Positions 11,817-24,105 of a DNA stretch of 64,000 bases are shown here, one piece after another; position 1 is the first letter of the stretch; each line of letters starts with the position of its first letter. A program made the position numbers and the translations under genes. This stretch comes from Triticum aestivum. Lineage: Eukaryota; Streptophyta; Magnoliopsida; Poales; Poaceae. The notes below the pieces were generated by a model, which saw nothing but the letters and a program-made list of their open reading frames with translations, ran no database searches and was not told where the DNA came from. The stretch spans positions 705,083,095 to 705,147,094 of the forward strand of contig NC_057810.1 in NCBI RefSeq assembly GCF_018294505.1. The letters run 5' to 3'.

Positions 11817-12615
11817 TACTGAGCCGACAGAGGAAGAGCATGCGCTCATGCCTACGCTGGCAAGCCGCCGGTGTTCGGGCCAACAAGCTTGAGCCAAAGG
11901 AGCGCTACGACGTGATGATGACGGAGGTGTATGAGATGGAACAAGTGCCGGCGACGGTCAAGGGGGATCTGGTGTCCCTTTTTCGATGGTTGAGGGGCAA
12001 GGGAGCTTTCTCAGTGTTGGTGCTTTCTTTGCCGGCAGTGGTGGCAAGAAAATTTTCAAGAAGAAGAATGCAGATGGCTCCCAATGTCTCTAAGCGCTCA
12101 GAGGAGCGAAGGTATTGCTCTCGTTGAGAAAAAGAACAAGCGCTAATGTGAGCAAAGAAATGGTGATGTGCGTCCTAGAAATGGTGACGTTCCTGGATTG
12201 TCACAGGCTGATCGCCACTTCGAGTGGATGACGAACAACGCCAATGTGGGTGCTTTTAGTTTACTCCATATATACTCACGTGTACAAAGAAATCATCCGC
12301 AAGTTGCTAATGTGGTCGGGCATATTGTATGGAGTGTTGTATTCGTATTTGTTCATAGTCCTGAAAGGATTTTTCTATGCGGTTGTCTGTTTGTTGTTGT
12401 AGCCCGCAATGGTGAAATGCCGATAGAGATGGAATAAAACACCACCCGACATGTTTTCTATTGGTTGCTTTTCTTCTTTGGTGTAGTTGGTCTTTGCGCC
12501 TCGATGGGTTCTATTCACGATAACGACTTATGGGGACAATTAATAAAGCGAGTGATTGCTAATCGTGATATAACTTGTTTAACTTCCTGATGCAGTTGGT
12601 CTTTGTGCCAGTGGC
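11817..12615. other. Unassigned sequence with short frames
   Basis: About 0.8 kb between the transposon-like end and the solo LTR. Two short plus-strand frames (to 12127, and 12168-12437) contain Lys-rich and hydrophobic text with no motif I recognise and no clear start or splice context. TTGGTCTTTG occurs twice (near 12488 and 12597). Probably decayed transposon or intergenic DNA. Confidence 0.35.
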
Positions 12616-14649
12616 TGTGACGCCCCTAGTTCAATCATACACGTAAATGTGTACGATCAAAATAAAGGACTCGCGGGAAGATATCAGAACACAATTCTAG
12701 ACACAAATTAAAATAATACAAGCTTTATATTACAAGTCAGGGGCCTCGAGGGCTCATATAGATAAGCTTGAATACACAAGAGTCGGCGGAAGCAACAATA
12801 TTGAGTACAGACATAAAGTTAAACAAGACTGCCTTAAGAAGGCGGACACAAAAGTAACAACGAATGAAAAGGCAAGGCCTCCTGTCTGGGACCCTCCTAA
12901 CTACTCATGGTCGTCGTCGGTCTCCGTGTAGTAGTAGGCTCCGTCGGGTAGTAGTAGTCGACGGGGGCATCTGGCTCCTGTGATCCACCATCTGATCACA
13001 TCAACCGGGTATAGGGAAAAAAGAGGTAACAAAGTAACTGTGAGTACTCATCCAAAGTACTCGGCAGTCTGACATCAGATATATACTAAATATGCATCAG
13101 TATCAAATGAATGGGCTATATCTGTGAACTGAACTGTAGAATGCCAGATGAGAAGGGAAAGTCTAGCCTATCAAAGACTAGCATCTTGAAGCATCTTGCA
13201 GCATTCAGAAGAGTACATAATAGCATTTTATAATTAACAAGCATGTTGTAGTATTAATGCCCAGAGATCCTTCCTCTGCTCCCTGCGAGAAAGCAATCCC
13301 GGAACCAACATATCCATCACATATCTCAAGTATCCATTTCTACTTGTAATAGACCGGGATACAACTCCGAGCGTCCATTACCTTGAACACGGCTATTCGA
13401 TTAGATAACTTCCCTGCAGGGTTGCACCACATTACCCAACACGCTTGATTACTCCGGCCGGACATACTCTCGTAGGTCATGCCCGGCCTTGGAAGATCAA
13501 CACGTAATAGTCCTACCTAGGCTCCACAGAGAGGTCCCCGTCGGTCTACACCCTAAGAGCTCCGGGGTCTTGGGCCCATCACCCTTTGCACTTCGGGTCG
13601 TTATGCGATGAGTCGGGACGAGCACCACCTCATCCTGGATGACACTAGCCCGACAGGCCCACAATATTGAACTGGACGTCTGACAGAGCTTTCGAAAGAA
13701 ACGTACGACGCCGAGTGCCCATAACTGTTCTCGCCTGGCGTTTAGTGCGTATAGGCCAGTGGCCAACTCAGACCAAATACCCAAATACTTAGTGTATTGG
13801 GAGCTCGCGGAGACGAGCAGAGACTCCCGATCATGTGACCCCGTCGCCCCGTCTCGAGGAAATACGGCAAGGGCTAGCCCAGCCCACTCCGGGGCGGTCT
13901 GCCAGCCCGGTCGTGCCTCGTCTTTATCTCGCGAGTACCCTCCAGGTCAACCCGACTATCCAGAGACTGTCAGGAACTCAGGTCCACTTCTACGGGCTGG
14001 TACCGCCTATCCGTTCAGTCCTGCAGTAACAGTACATGCGGGCTACATGTAAAGGTAACTGTGTGTCCGTGTCATTAGGGGGGCTCTGGACGTCGATCAT
14101 GATGATCGAGTCATCGAACATAAAGTAGGGGCAACTGGGACAAGGTGAAGGGTCACTGATGGATCACTCTCCAACCTATACTAAGCAGTTTAGGATAAAA
14201 AGGTAGGTAACAATAGTAGGTTATAAAAGCAGGCTATGCATCCGTTAGGAGCAATCAAGTACAGTAGCAAAATCTAATGCAAGCATGCGAGAGAATGGAA
14301 TGGGCGATATCGGAATGATCAAGGGGGGTTTGCTTGCCTGGAAGCTCTGCTGAAAAGGAATAAGGGTCGTCGTTGACGTACTCGATCACAGGGGCAGCAT
14401 CGGTCTCAGGGTCTACCGGAGAGAAGAGGGGGAAGAAACAACAAATATAGAGCAAACAAGCATCACAAAGCATAACATAGCAATACGCTGTGTTAGGGGT
14501 GATCTAACGCAGTACTACACGTTACTGGCGAAGGGGGAAAACATCCAGGAATGTTTTCCCAGTGTTTGGCATTTTTTGGACAAATGAAACGGAGGGGGAT
14601 GGTTTCATGTTCGCTATGCTAGGTGCACGTGACGGATGAACGGAGAGCG

Positions 14650-15660
14650 TATTCGGAATCATCACGTTTTTCTGAGCAACTTTCATATATAAATTATTTT
14701 CATCCGAGTTACGAATTATTTTATAATAAATTCCAAAGCTTTAATCATTTTCTGTAATTATTATTTTAACTAATAAAGCAAGGTGTGTTTCCTCAATTTT
14801 TTCATCATTCACCATCGAAAAGAATTTTTTTTCTTATCCGAAATGGTACTAAATTCTTATGCGTTCGCTCGCTAGAAAAAAAAAGATTTCCATAATTTCT
14901 TCCATGTGTGCGGCCCAGCGAAGCCAACCCACTTATTTTTCTTTTCATGGAGGTGGAAAAATTCTATTTTCCGCACTGGGCGATAAATAGTTGAACCTTC
15001 GCACAGGACAACCAATAATGGGCTGCCATTTTTCTTTCCTTTTGTGTTTTGGTTCTATTTTTATTGTCCTTCCCTCATCTCTTTTTTCCCTCCCAACTTT
15101 AGTTTTTTTATATAATTTATTTCATAAATTCAATATACTCAAAAAACGTTCACAATTTTTAAAAAATCAATTTGTGGAAACTGTTCAGAATTTCAAATTT
15201 TAGCTGCTATTTTGAAAAATATTTGGAACTTGAAAAAAAAGTTTCCCATTTTCTCAAAAAACAATTGCTTTGCAAAATTGTTCTAGATTTCTAAAAAGAA
15301 AATGATATTTTAAAAAATGCTCCGAATTCAAAAAATATTGTTGGTTTAGTGAAATATTCAGCATTCAAAATAATATTCGCGTATAAAAGATACTAAATTT
15401 CGAAAAATGCTATGAATTTTTAACACATGTTCCTGTTTTAAGGAAAATGTTCACAGATTCAAATAATTTCCATGTTTTTATGCAAAATGTTAGTGTTTTA
15501 AAAAGAATGTGAATTTTAAAAGATGTTCCTCTTTCACATTTTCTCGTGTTTTTCTGAAAGTGTACATAATTTTCGAAAACCAGTTCAGGATTTAAAAATG
15601 GTTCATGTTTCCTACAATATTCAGAAACTCATAACTTAAAATCTCCTCGATTAAAAGAAA
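14650..15660. repeat. AT-rich degenerate repeats inside the solo LTR
   Basis: Roughly 1 kb rich in short words such as AAAATGTTC, TTTTAAAAA and TTCAAATTT without a fixed period. No open frame of interest. Confidence 0.4.
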
Positions 15661-16974
15661 AAATAGATTGAATAATTCATGGGCCTTCCTGGCGTACGAT
15701 GACATAACATAACTCTTAATTGCCCTCGGTCAATGAATTAAAATAGCAGATTGATTACTTCACACCCGACAAAATCGAGAAGGTAAATGTTTCATTTTCA
15801 CGTGCAGATAGGGTTTTGCTTACACATATAATTCTCAGTAACTTTAAATGCATATTATGTTTTTCTCCCGTTGTAATGCACATGCATATGTGCTAGTTAT
15901 TATTAATTCGAAAATAAAATGAAATTGCTATGTGCGCCCAGCAGAGTGCACACAGCAGGGCCACCTAAGGCTAACAGTGGGCCCGGCTGACCAGGTCAAC
16001 TGTCGACCAGTTGACTGGTCAACTAGGCAGGGGACCGACATGTCAGTTTCTGTTAGAGTTAATTAACTAACTAATTAGATAATTGAACTAATTAAGTTTA
16101 GGTTTATTAAGTATATTACTAATCATTTATTTATCTATATATTTTTCATTCCTTATTTTTATTTACAGGGGCGGGCCCCGCTTGTCAGGGGCACCGGCGC
16201 TCCTTTCCAACGGTTGGGCGTGCACAGGAGCAGAGGACCCCGGCGGCCACAACCAAGAGCAGCGGCGGGCTCCGGCCGGGGGTGGGCATGGCTGAGTGCG
16301 CGGCCAGGAGCGGAGGGCGAGCGGCGGAGGCGGGGCGGCCGGGGCCAGCTGCAGGCTCGGAAGTAGCAGCATTGGCGGCCGCCGCAGTGAGCAGCAGTGC
16401 GGGAGCAAGGGCGACGCGTGGGCCGGGCGTGCGGCGGGAGCGAGCCGCAGGGGCGGTCGCACGCGGGGACCGGAGCAGCAGTGAGTGGGCAGGGCGAGGA
16501 GGCGAGGGGCGAGCAGGGCGAGAGGTTGCGGGCCCAAGGACGCAGCGGGTAGCAGCAGCCAGCGCGGGCTAGGGGGAGTAGCAGCCAGCGGCGGGGCACG
16601 CGCATGACGCGGCCAGGGTACGGCGTGCGTGGCCGGACGTGGCCAGGGGCGGGGGCGGAGCGCTCCGAACGTGCGCAAGGCAAGGTGGGGCGCGGCCATC
16701 GACGAGCGGGCGTGACCAAGAGAGCGCGGGTGCTCGGGGGCGGCGTCTACGGCGGGGCCAGGTGGGCGATTGGAAGAGGAGAAATAGGGGAGGGAGATAG
16801 AGGCTGCTCACAGGGGGCCTATAGGTGAGAGACGCTGGTTCGGGGAGGAGTCGGGAAGGCAGTTGTCGACGACGAACGGCGATGGGCGACGACAGGTGGC
16901 GCGGTGGCCTCGGGCACAACCGGAATCCGTCGTGGGAGGGCGAGGGGTGCGATGATGTAGATGCTAGGGTTTCA

Positions 16975-17322
16975 NNNNNNNNNNNNNNNNNNNNNNNNNN
17001 NNNNNNNNNNNNNNNNNNNNNNNNNNNNNNNNNNNNNNNNNNNNNNNNNNNNNNNNNNNNNNNNNNNNNNNNNNNNNNNNNNNNNNNNNNNNNNNNNNNN
17101 NNNNNNNNNNNNNNNNNNNNNNNNNNNNNNNNNNNNNNNNNNNNNNNNNNNNNNNNNNNNNNNNNNNNNNNNNNNNNNNNNNNNNNNNNNNNNNNNNNNN
17201 NNNNNNNNNNNNNNNNNNNNNNNNNNNNNNNNNNNNNNNNNNNNNNNNNNNNNNNNNNNNNNNNNNNNNNNNNNNNNNNNNNNNNNNNNNNNNNNNNNNN
17301 NNNNNNNNNNNNNNNNNNNNNN
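16975..17322. other. Assembly gap (348 N)
   Basis: A run of N within the solo LTR. Any reading frame drawn through it is meaningless. Confidence 0.99.
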
Positions 17323-17892
17323 TCGGTGCCCACATCTCCTCCCGTGAACAGAGGAGGGAAGGGGCGGCTAGTTGGACCGGCCTGCCTGGCATTTCCCAGG
17401 TGGGCCAACGCCCAGCGGCAGTGGGGTTTCTTTTCCTTTTTTCCATTTATTTTCTTTTTATATTTTCTGTTTTCCTCTTTAACACTATTATGTATTTAGT
17501 TTTAGCAACTCAATGGTTTTTGTTAACTAACAAACTTTGCACATAAATCAAGCATAATAATATTAGGTGGCACAAAAAATTTGGGGGCAAATTGAATTCA
17601 TTTAATTTATGTTGCAATTTAAATGGGCTAAAAAGGTGTTGCTGGTCCACTGTTTAATTTCTAGGGGCATTTTTATAATTTAAACAATAATATTTTATTT
17701 ATGACAATTAGTTTGTGAATTTTTTCAACCCATAAAACATTTTTCTTTTACCTTTTGAAGAAGTAATTATTTGACTTATTTTAAATTTGAATTTGAATGC
17801 GGTTTGGATGAAAGTGAAGTTTAGAAAATTAATTGCGATGACATTGGCACATTAGTGTGTGATTACTGTAGCTTACTTATCCGGGCATTATA

Positions 17893-18847
17893 TGGCGCAA
17901 CGTGTGGCTCCGGAGGAGGAGTTGTGAGTGGCTTCTCCTGCAATGGTAGCAGAATTCACCGTAATTATTTTGGTGTTAATGTGCACTGGGCGTAGCTATG
18001 GAGCTACCCGCTCAGAACCCGTATTCACGCCTCGCTTTGCTACCATCTCGAGCCTGAGCCATGGGCTCCTCTTTTTAGTAAAAAAGTAGAAGTAGGTTCT
18101 TGAGAAGAGCGTGGAAGTGTCAACTAGTTCTTGAGTGAAACCTGATTACAATAGGGACACACTTCCTCGTAAATTGTGGACAAGAATAACTAAACCTCCA
18201 TGTAAATAAAAAAATTGCCTTCGTGGAAACTTCCTGGGTAAATACCGCCACGTGATTGGTGAGTAACAATAGCATGCTCATCTTAAGACGGCGATGTCCA
18301 CTACATATGTGATTGTCAAATCAAGGACCTAACATGACATTGACCTGAGACCACCAATTTGGCGAAGGTTCTAGTAACACCAACCAAATCAAGTGAAACG
18401 TATACTTTGTTCACGTGGCTGCTGACATCAAAAAAGGTAGAAAAGGTAATGATTTAAGAATGCACTGAAATGAAATAGATCCTCAAATCATGAAATAGTT
18501 GCACCAGTATTTATACAAGATAAAATACATCTGTATGAAATTAAGAACTACACATAGAAAAGCATCCCTAAAAACACATAAAAGCAACTCGAAATGATCA
18601 TGCAGCTACTATGAAAAAAAATTCAAATCTCTTACATGTTGCCATAAGCTCGAAGTGAATACATAAAATCAGTGTTGTCCCAAAGAATATCAAAAAGGTT
18701 TTTGTTATGTCACCTGTACAGCAGAAATTGTGCAAGCAAACAGGCAATTTTAAATCTAATTAACAGATAAACTTATGTATAGTCTATTGCATGCTGACGC
18801 CGATGCGGCTCCTCTCATCCAGGTGATGGAGTTGCCCATCCAGTGCC
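17893..18847. other. Intergenic sequence, nothing recognised
   Basis: Between the solo LTR and the first Mutator-like element I see no gene, no terminal repeats and no array. If the solo LTR call is right, this segment was once joined to 11817-12615. Confidence 0.4.
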
Positions 18848-18856
18848 ACCCAAGAG

Positions 18857-19335
18857 GGCCACATTCAGTGTTTTGACCTTTTTTTCAAAACTTCACCACG
18901 AGTTGACCCAAATTTGTAAAAAATTCATATCTGACCCTTTTTTCTTCTACTGTCCTTGGTGGCAGAGTAGCACATCCTACCGCTGAGGCCACTGGTGGTA
19001 GGACTTACCTACACCGTCACGCCCGTTCGGTGCGAAAAACACCCTATCGCCAAGGTCCTTGGCGGTAGGGACATGCATGCAATTTTTATATGGATGTATG
19101 CAATAAACAACGGTGAAGAACCTACCACCAAGGACCATGGCGATAGCATCTTTTTCACACTGAACGGGCGTGACGACGCAGGTAAGTTCTACCGTCAAAG
19201 ACCCTGGTGGTAGGATGTGATATGCTACCGCCAAGGCCAAGGGCGGTAGGAAAAGGGTCAGATTCTAAATTTTAATTAAATGGGGTCAGATCACAGTGCA
19301 GTTTCGAAAAAGGGTCAAAAAAAGTGAATTTGGCC
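18857..19335. mobile_element. Short non-autonomous Mutator-like element (MITE-like)
   Basis: The ends are inverted repeats. The left starts GGCCACATTCAGTGTTTTGA and the right, reverse-complemented, starts GGCCAAATTCACTTTTTTTG, with GACCC-type words following on both sides. The flanks give a 9-bp target duplication, ACCCAAGAG (18848-18856) and GCCCAGGAG (19336-19344), 7 of 9 matching. The 479-bp body codes for nothing and is filled with about five palindromes of the form CCTACCGCC, spacer, GGCGGTAGG. The end sequence resembles that of the larger element at 19547, so that family may have supplied the transposase. Confidence 0.7.
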
Positions 19336-19344
19336 GCCCAGGAG

Positions 19345-19546
19345 CAGCATGCTCCTTCTGCTGCCTCGGTCACCATACAAGGAGAGAGGGTAGAGCTGCC
19401 GATTGCCCTGCCAATGATAGGCACACTACTCGATGCTCCTGAATTTATGGATGACGATCTGCACCTTGCCCCCACTGGTCCTGCCTTGTCAACAGACGTG
19501 GAGCCAAAGCCCTTGCATGCCATCGATACATGTGCTCGCGATAGCC
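19345..19546 (+). pseudogene. Interrupted reading frame of unknown function, left part
   Basis: An open frame with text such as LLDAPEFMDDDLHLAPTGPA, running into the 9-bp duplication of the large Mutator-like element. If that element and one copy of its duplication are left out, the frame continues in phase at 24201 and stops at 24299-24301 (…LLPLRGAWPD). Continuity across the smaller element at 18857 is not in frame. I do not recognise the protein; it may be an older transposon ORF or a host exon. Confidence 0.4.
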
Positions 19547-19637
19547 GGCCAAATTTCGTGTTTTGACCCTTTTTGGTAAGAAATTCAAGATCTGACCTCG
19601 GTTGCAAAAAAATTCGGGATTTGACCCTTTTGCTACC
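19547..19637 (+). repeat. Left terminal inverted repeat of the large Mutator-like element
   Basis: Inverted match to 24105-24191. Shared words are AAATTTCGTGTTTTGACC, TTTTTGGTAAGAAATTCA, GATCTGACC and TTTGACCC, with small indels between. Confidence 0.8.
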
Positions 19638-20070
19638 GCCAGGACCTCTGGCGGTAGGGTTAGACAGCCTACCGCCACGTCCCATGGCGGTAGGTTGCGA
19701 CGGAGGGGGACGGCGGCCGTTTGACTGCGCTGACGTGGATAAGTACCTACCGCCAGGAGGCCTGGCGGTAGGTTGTCTAAACCTACCGCCAGAGCACCTG
19801 GCGGTAGGGTGTAGCAGAGTTTTGCCGTCCAAACCTTCTGTAACGAAACGTGCAATGGACCTGGCGGTAGGTGCACCCTACCGCCATGGGTCCTGGCGGT
19901 AGGCTGTGCGACCCTACCGCCAGAGCACCTGTCGGTAGGGTCCTATGTTTTCTAGTGTAATGTTTCTGTTACGAAGAATGGAAGGGCCCTGGCGGTAGGT
20001 GCGCCCTACCGTCAAGGGGGCTGGCGGTAGGCTGTGTGAACCTACCGCCAAGGACCATGGCGGTAGGGTC
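19634..20070. repeat. Left subterminal palindrome array
   Basis: About eight palindromes of roughly 27 bp, each with arms CTACCGCCA and TGGCGGTAG (or close) and a variable centre, spaced by unique sequence. Two spacers carry GACGGAGGGGGACGGC and GCTGACGTGGATAAG, which also occur in the same orientation in the right array near 23996. Confidence 0.85.
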
Positions 20071-20579
20071 CTGTGTTTTGTTGTGTCTAGTTCATTTGGT
20101 TGTTTGTTTTCGAATGCAATATGACAGCAATATACAGCAAGTTTTACAAATATGACAGCAATCACAGATTTTAAACAATTAAACTTGGGCACCACATAGA
20201 TCAACATTAAATAACTTGTGCATATAACATTTCAAACGAACTTCAACGGAGTTCCACGTAGTAGCAAACACATAGATCCACAAATAGCAAACACATAGTT
20301 CCACGTAGTTTCATAACCACTAGACAAGTTCAACTAAACTAAAAGAGCCAAGTATCGAAGAGCATAATCACTTGCTCCTTCCCCTCTTGGAGGTACGGTC
20401 CTCGTTACTCTTTGAACGAGTCTCTTCGGTCTTCTTCTTGGGCCGGCGAGGAACCGTCTCTGGAAAGGGTCCGGAGTAAGCAAATCCTTCTTCTTCGGAT
20501 TCCTCTTCGGCAGCTGAGATGCCTGAGATGTTTGAGTTGGTGGAGGTCCATAATCTTCATCGTACTCCTCCTCCCCGTT

Positions 20580-20668
20580 GCTCTCATCCTCCTCCTCCTC
20601 CTCCTCCTCCTCTTCTTCATGTGTGGCCTCCTCATCCTCATCCTCTTCCTCCTCCTCCTCCCCAACCA
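20580..20668. repeat. CTC trinucleotide-rich stretch
   Basis: Runs of CTC/TCC encode the poly-Glu part of the mobile-domain protein on the minus strand. Its length may vary between copies. Confidence 0.8.
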
Positions 20669-22882
20669 ACCTGGACGACGAGGGAGCATGGCTCGATGAG
20701 GCGATGAGACCCTGTGTGGCTACAGGGTGATAAGCTTCAACTGACCCAGCTCCAGCACACCCAAGCAGCCCTACGAGCTTGCGACAACGCTGCACGAACT
20801 TCTGCACTCACAATGAAGCAAGGTCATAATAAGTATCAGATCGACTGACTGCAAGTGAACAAGATGCATCTGTTCTGAGGAGGCTGAAATTGTACCTTCA
20901 TCGTCCCCCTGACTCTGGTCTCCGATTGTACGCTCCCGGGAAGATCACCTAGTGCATCTGAGGCTTCAAAGATGCATCTGTTCAGCTCACCGGACTACAA
21001 CGGCATAAGTCAGTCACGATGGCGAATAAAATATTTTAAATACGACCGTCGGTTCAAACTTACCACTCTGTTGATGAGGGGTGCAAACTCCCTAAATCCA
21101 CTGTGCATCTCTCTGATGCCGGTCTGGTATGCCTGTTCATCGGGGTCAGCCCACTCCAGCTCCGCGATGTCTTCCGCCGTCCATCGAGGCCTCAGACGAA
21201 GACGGTGCTTCTGGCCATAATCGTACCACCTCATGTGTCGGCCCAGGTAATCATCCCAGTTAGTCACTCTCCTCTCCACGTCTTTACGGTACCTCCGTCG
21301 GTTCCACTCCGTCACATGAGTCTTATGCTCCTCTCCCCAGTCTATGATCGACTGATTCTTCTGCTGGGTCATCCTGCAAGGCATAAGCAACAAGAATCAT
21401 CATAAGCGCAATGAGATCATCATAAGCAACAAGAAACATGATAATCTCACGGAGAAAAAAGAGCTCACAGGTGGAGCGCGTGGCCGCCGGTATCGGTGGG
21501 CTGGCCCGGTGGGGTATGCTGATAAATCCCAAACTGCGTGGCCACGCGTTGTGGCAAATGCCGCTCGACGGCGTACACACAGATCATGGGCACGATGCAC
21601 CGCCAGAGACCACGGTCCGCATCGCACATCACGTTCAGATCAAACTCCCACTCTCATTCTTGTTGATAGGGGCACCAGATTACCTATTACATATACCTTG
21701 GTAAGTTCGCACTCTCGGTCAATAGTGGAATCAAAGAGGAAGGTGTTGGGCGAGTTCATATACCTGCGTATGCGTCAAAGCGTCCAACTCGTTGGTGTAG
21801 GTCTTGTACGAAGTCTTGTTTAGGCCCGTGTAGAGTTTGACAACGTCCCACTCGTAAGCTACGGTGGGGTTTCGAGTCTCGTCGCCTTCTTCGCCATAGT
21901 CTTCCCATGGGCGTCTTCGCAACTTCTCTGGACGCCCCACCGGCAGCCGCTCTCACATCCAAATGGAGAAGGCCCAGACAAAGCCACCCATATTGGACTT
22001 GTCTCCCGTCCTCTGCGTTGCGTCGTCAAGCTGCAAAACATCAAATGAGGATCAGATATAAGAAAATGTCATGGACACACTTTCGTAGGTAGGTACGCAA
22101 TTAGACACTCTCTTACCGAACGGTATAGGTAGGCGAGAGATGCCGTCCCCCAACTGTACCCTACATCCCAATCGGCTAGGAAGAACAGATACGACCAGTT
22201 GGCAGAGTTTCCGGAGCTGTCTGGAAACACGACCTCCGTGAGAAGATACCACAGGTAGGCCCGCGCGTACCACTCCACAGTCGCCTTGTCTGCGCCTTAG
22301 GGGCATGTCTTCCAGTGCTCCGAGAGCCAGATCAACGGCACACCGGATGTACGGTTACTCTTGGCACCGGGGCAGTCGCCGATGAGGGTGGTGACCCTCT
22401 CCTGCCAGTTGGTCCTCTCCACTCGACCGGTGAGTGCATGACCCTCGATCGGCATGGCAGTAATCATCTCCCAGTCCTCGAGGGTCACCGTCATCTTCCC
22501 GCATGGCAGATGAAAATAATGGGTCTCCGGTCGCCACCGGTCAATCAACGCTGTCAGAGCTGCGTGGACAAGCGTCGGCGGCTGACGCTTGAACTGCAAC
22601 ACGAAACCCAACAGCCGGGCTCTCTTGAAGAACGGCGCGTAGCGCTCGTCGTAGTCCATATGCCCATGAACCCCGTGACCCCTCATGCGCAGTGGCTGGA
22701 GCATCTGTCAATTGAACGCCAAAAGTTAGGAAATTATTTTCGTCAATCCGAAAACTTGGATCAAAATTTCATTCATATAACTTACCTCTCCGTTCTCTAT
22801 GAAATGGGCACGATGACCCTTGTCCAATGCCCAGTCCAGCATGCAGTACCGTGGGCCGATGTTGTCCGCAAGAGGTGGCCGC

Positions 22883-23474
22883 CTTAATAAAATTTCATAA
22901 ACAAAAGCACCATAAGCATGAAGCATACATAAGCAAAAGATGAACTCAAATCATATCGACATGCATCATATCAAAATAAAATTTTAAGCATATTTCTCCA
23001 ACAACATCTACTACACATGATGGATCAAGTCATATCAACATGCATCATATCAAAAGAAAATCCTCCAACATACATCATATCATCATATTTTTAAATAATT
23101 TTTTCCAAACAACATCTTCATATCATCATATCAATATGAATCATCAAACTAGGGTTCAGCTTCACACTAGATCATATCATCATATCAACATGCATCATCA
23201 AACTAGGGTTCATCCTCATATCAACATTACATCATAATTTTTTTAACAAAATAAATTATGATCTAGTGTTCATCTTCACACTAATATATGAACTATTGAT
23301 TAGAGTTCATATCCAATACCACTAGTTACTAAAGAACTAAGAACTACAATTACAATCAATCTTAGGTGAAAAAAATCCAATCTAAGTTAAAAAACATGAG
23401 GGATTTCAAGCAAATAATGCGTCAAATCGGAAGCAAGTTTGCAAAAACTAATTGGAGGGACCGGAGGAGCTTAC
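22883..23474 (-). other. Intron 1 of the mobile-domain gene
   Basis: AT-rich, 592 bp, between donor GTAAGC (23469-23474) and an acceptor AAG at 22883. It contains repeated words CATCATATCAACATGCATCA and AAACTAGGGTTCA. Confidence 0.55.
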
Positions 23475-23571
23475 GTTTCTCTCTTCGGGGCCATCTCGAT
23501 CCGCCAAAACGGTGAAGAAACGGTGAAGATCGGAGGGGTAGAGTGGAGGAGAAGAGAGAGGGAGAGAGGGG

Positions 23572-23905
23572 NNNNNNNNNNNNNNNNNNNNNNNNNNNNN
23601 NNNNNNNNNNNNNNNNNNNNNNNNNNNNNNNNNNNNNNNNNNNNNNNNNNNNNNNNNNNNNNNNNNNNNNNNNNNNNNNNNNNNNNNNNNNNNNNNNNNN
23701 NNNNNNNNNNNNNNNNNNNNNNNNNNNNNNNNNNNNNNNNNNNNNNNNNNNNNNNNNNNNNNNNNNNNNNNNNNNNNNNNNNNNNNNNNNNNNNNNNNNN
23801 NNNNNNNNNNNNNNNNNNNNNNNNNNNNNNNNNNNNNNNNNNNNNNNNNNNNNNNNNNNNNNNNNNNNNNNNNNNNNNNNNNNNNNNNNNNNNNNNNNNN
23901 NNNNN
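23572..23905. other. Assembly gap (334 N)
   Basis: Lies upstream of exon 1 of the mobile-domain gene, so its promoter cannot be read. Confidence 0.99.
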
Positions 23906-23925
23906 TCGGGCGAAATAACTGCCCG

Positions 23926-24105
23926 GACCCTACCGCCAGGGGCTCCGGCGGTAGGGTTACACAGTCTACCGCCCGGGCCCCTGGCGGTAGGGTGCGACGG
24001 AGGGGGACGGCGCCGTCTCCGCGCGCTGACGTGGATAAGTTTCCTACCGCCAGGGTCCCTGGCGGTAGGCTGTGTAACCCTACCGCCAGGAGCTCTGGCG
24101 GTAGG
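23926..24105. repeat. Right subterminal palindrome array
   Basis: Four palindromes. The one at 24043-24069 is perfect (13-bp arms, 1-bp centre) with arms beginning CCTACCGCC. Confidence 0.85.

Larger units (their letters stand above)
12616..17892 (-). mobile_element. Solo LTR of a gypsy-type retrotransposon
   Basis: Begins TGTGACGCCCC and ends CCGGGCATTATA, which is CCGGGCGTTACA with two C-to-T type changes. No internal domain, primer site or second LTR is seen. The flanks are GTGGC on the left and TGGC on the right, a target duplication lacking one base. Blocks parallel the large LTR at 33772-38423 in the same order: a line of sequence with GAACACGGCTATTCGA near 13387, and GTGGGCCCGGCTGACCAGGT near 15980 (compare 36500-36540). 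This suggests a related family in minus orientation. GC-rich frames at 16159-16720 are not genes. Confidence 0.5.
20334..23494 (-). pseudogene. Plant mobile domain (MAIN-like) protein gene, 8 exons, one in-frame stop
   Basis: I can place eight exons with GT/AG borders and compatible phases: 23475-23494, 22786-22882, 22117-22704, 21764-22030, 21469-21650, 21064-21373, 20896-20985 and 20334-20801. They sum to 2022 nt (673 codons plus stop). Residues about 94-106 read DRWRPETHYFHLP, followed by MTVTLEDWEMITAMPIEGHA, the signature of the plant mobile domain (PF10536) known from MAIN, a nuclear factor in meristem maintenance and silencing, and from transposons. Exon 5 has the matching C-terminal block RGLWRCIVPMICVYAVERHL. 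Residues about 565-592 are an acidic run, then KRNPKKK. Codon 175 is TAA (22297-22299), the only break I see. The gene lies wholly inside the Mutator-like element, so it is transposon cargo or an element-encoded protein. Its biochemical role is unknown. Confidence 0.7.

Noticed and set aside
16159..16720. Long GC-rich frames on both strands
   Set aside because: They lie in the GC-rich part of the solo LTR; composition alone opens all frames, with no domain or splice context.
19634..20070. Palindromes as transcription terminators or microRNA precursors
   Set aside because: Many similar units with variable centres occur at both ends of the element. A single hairpin precursor would not repeat in this way, though small-RNA production from them is not excluded.
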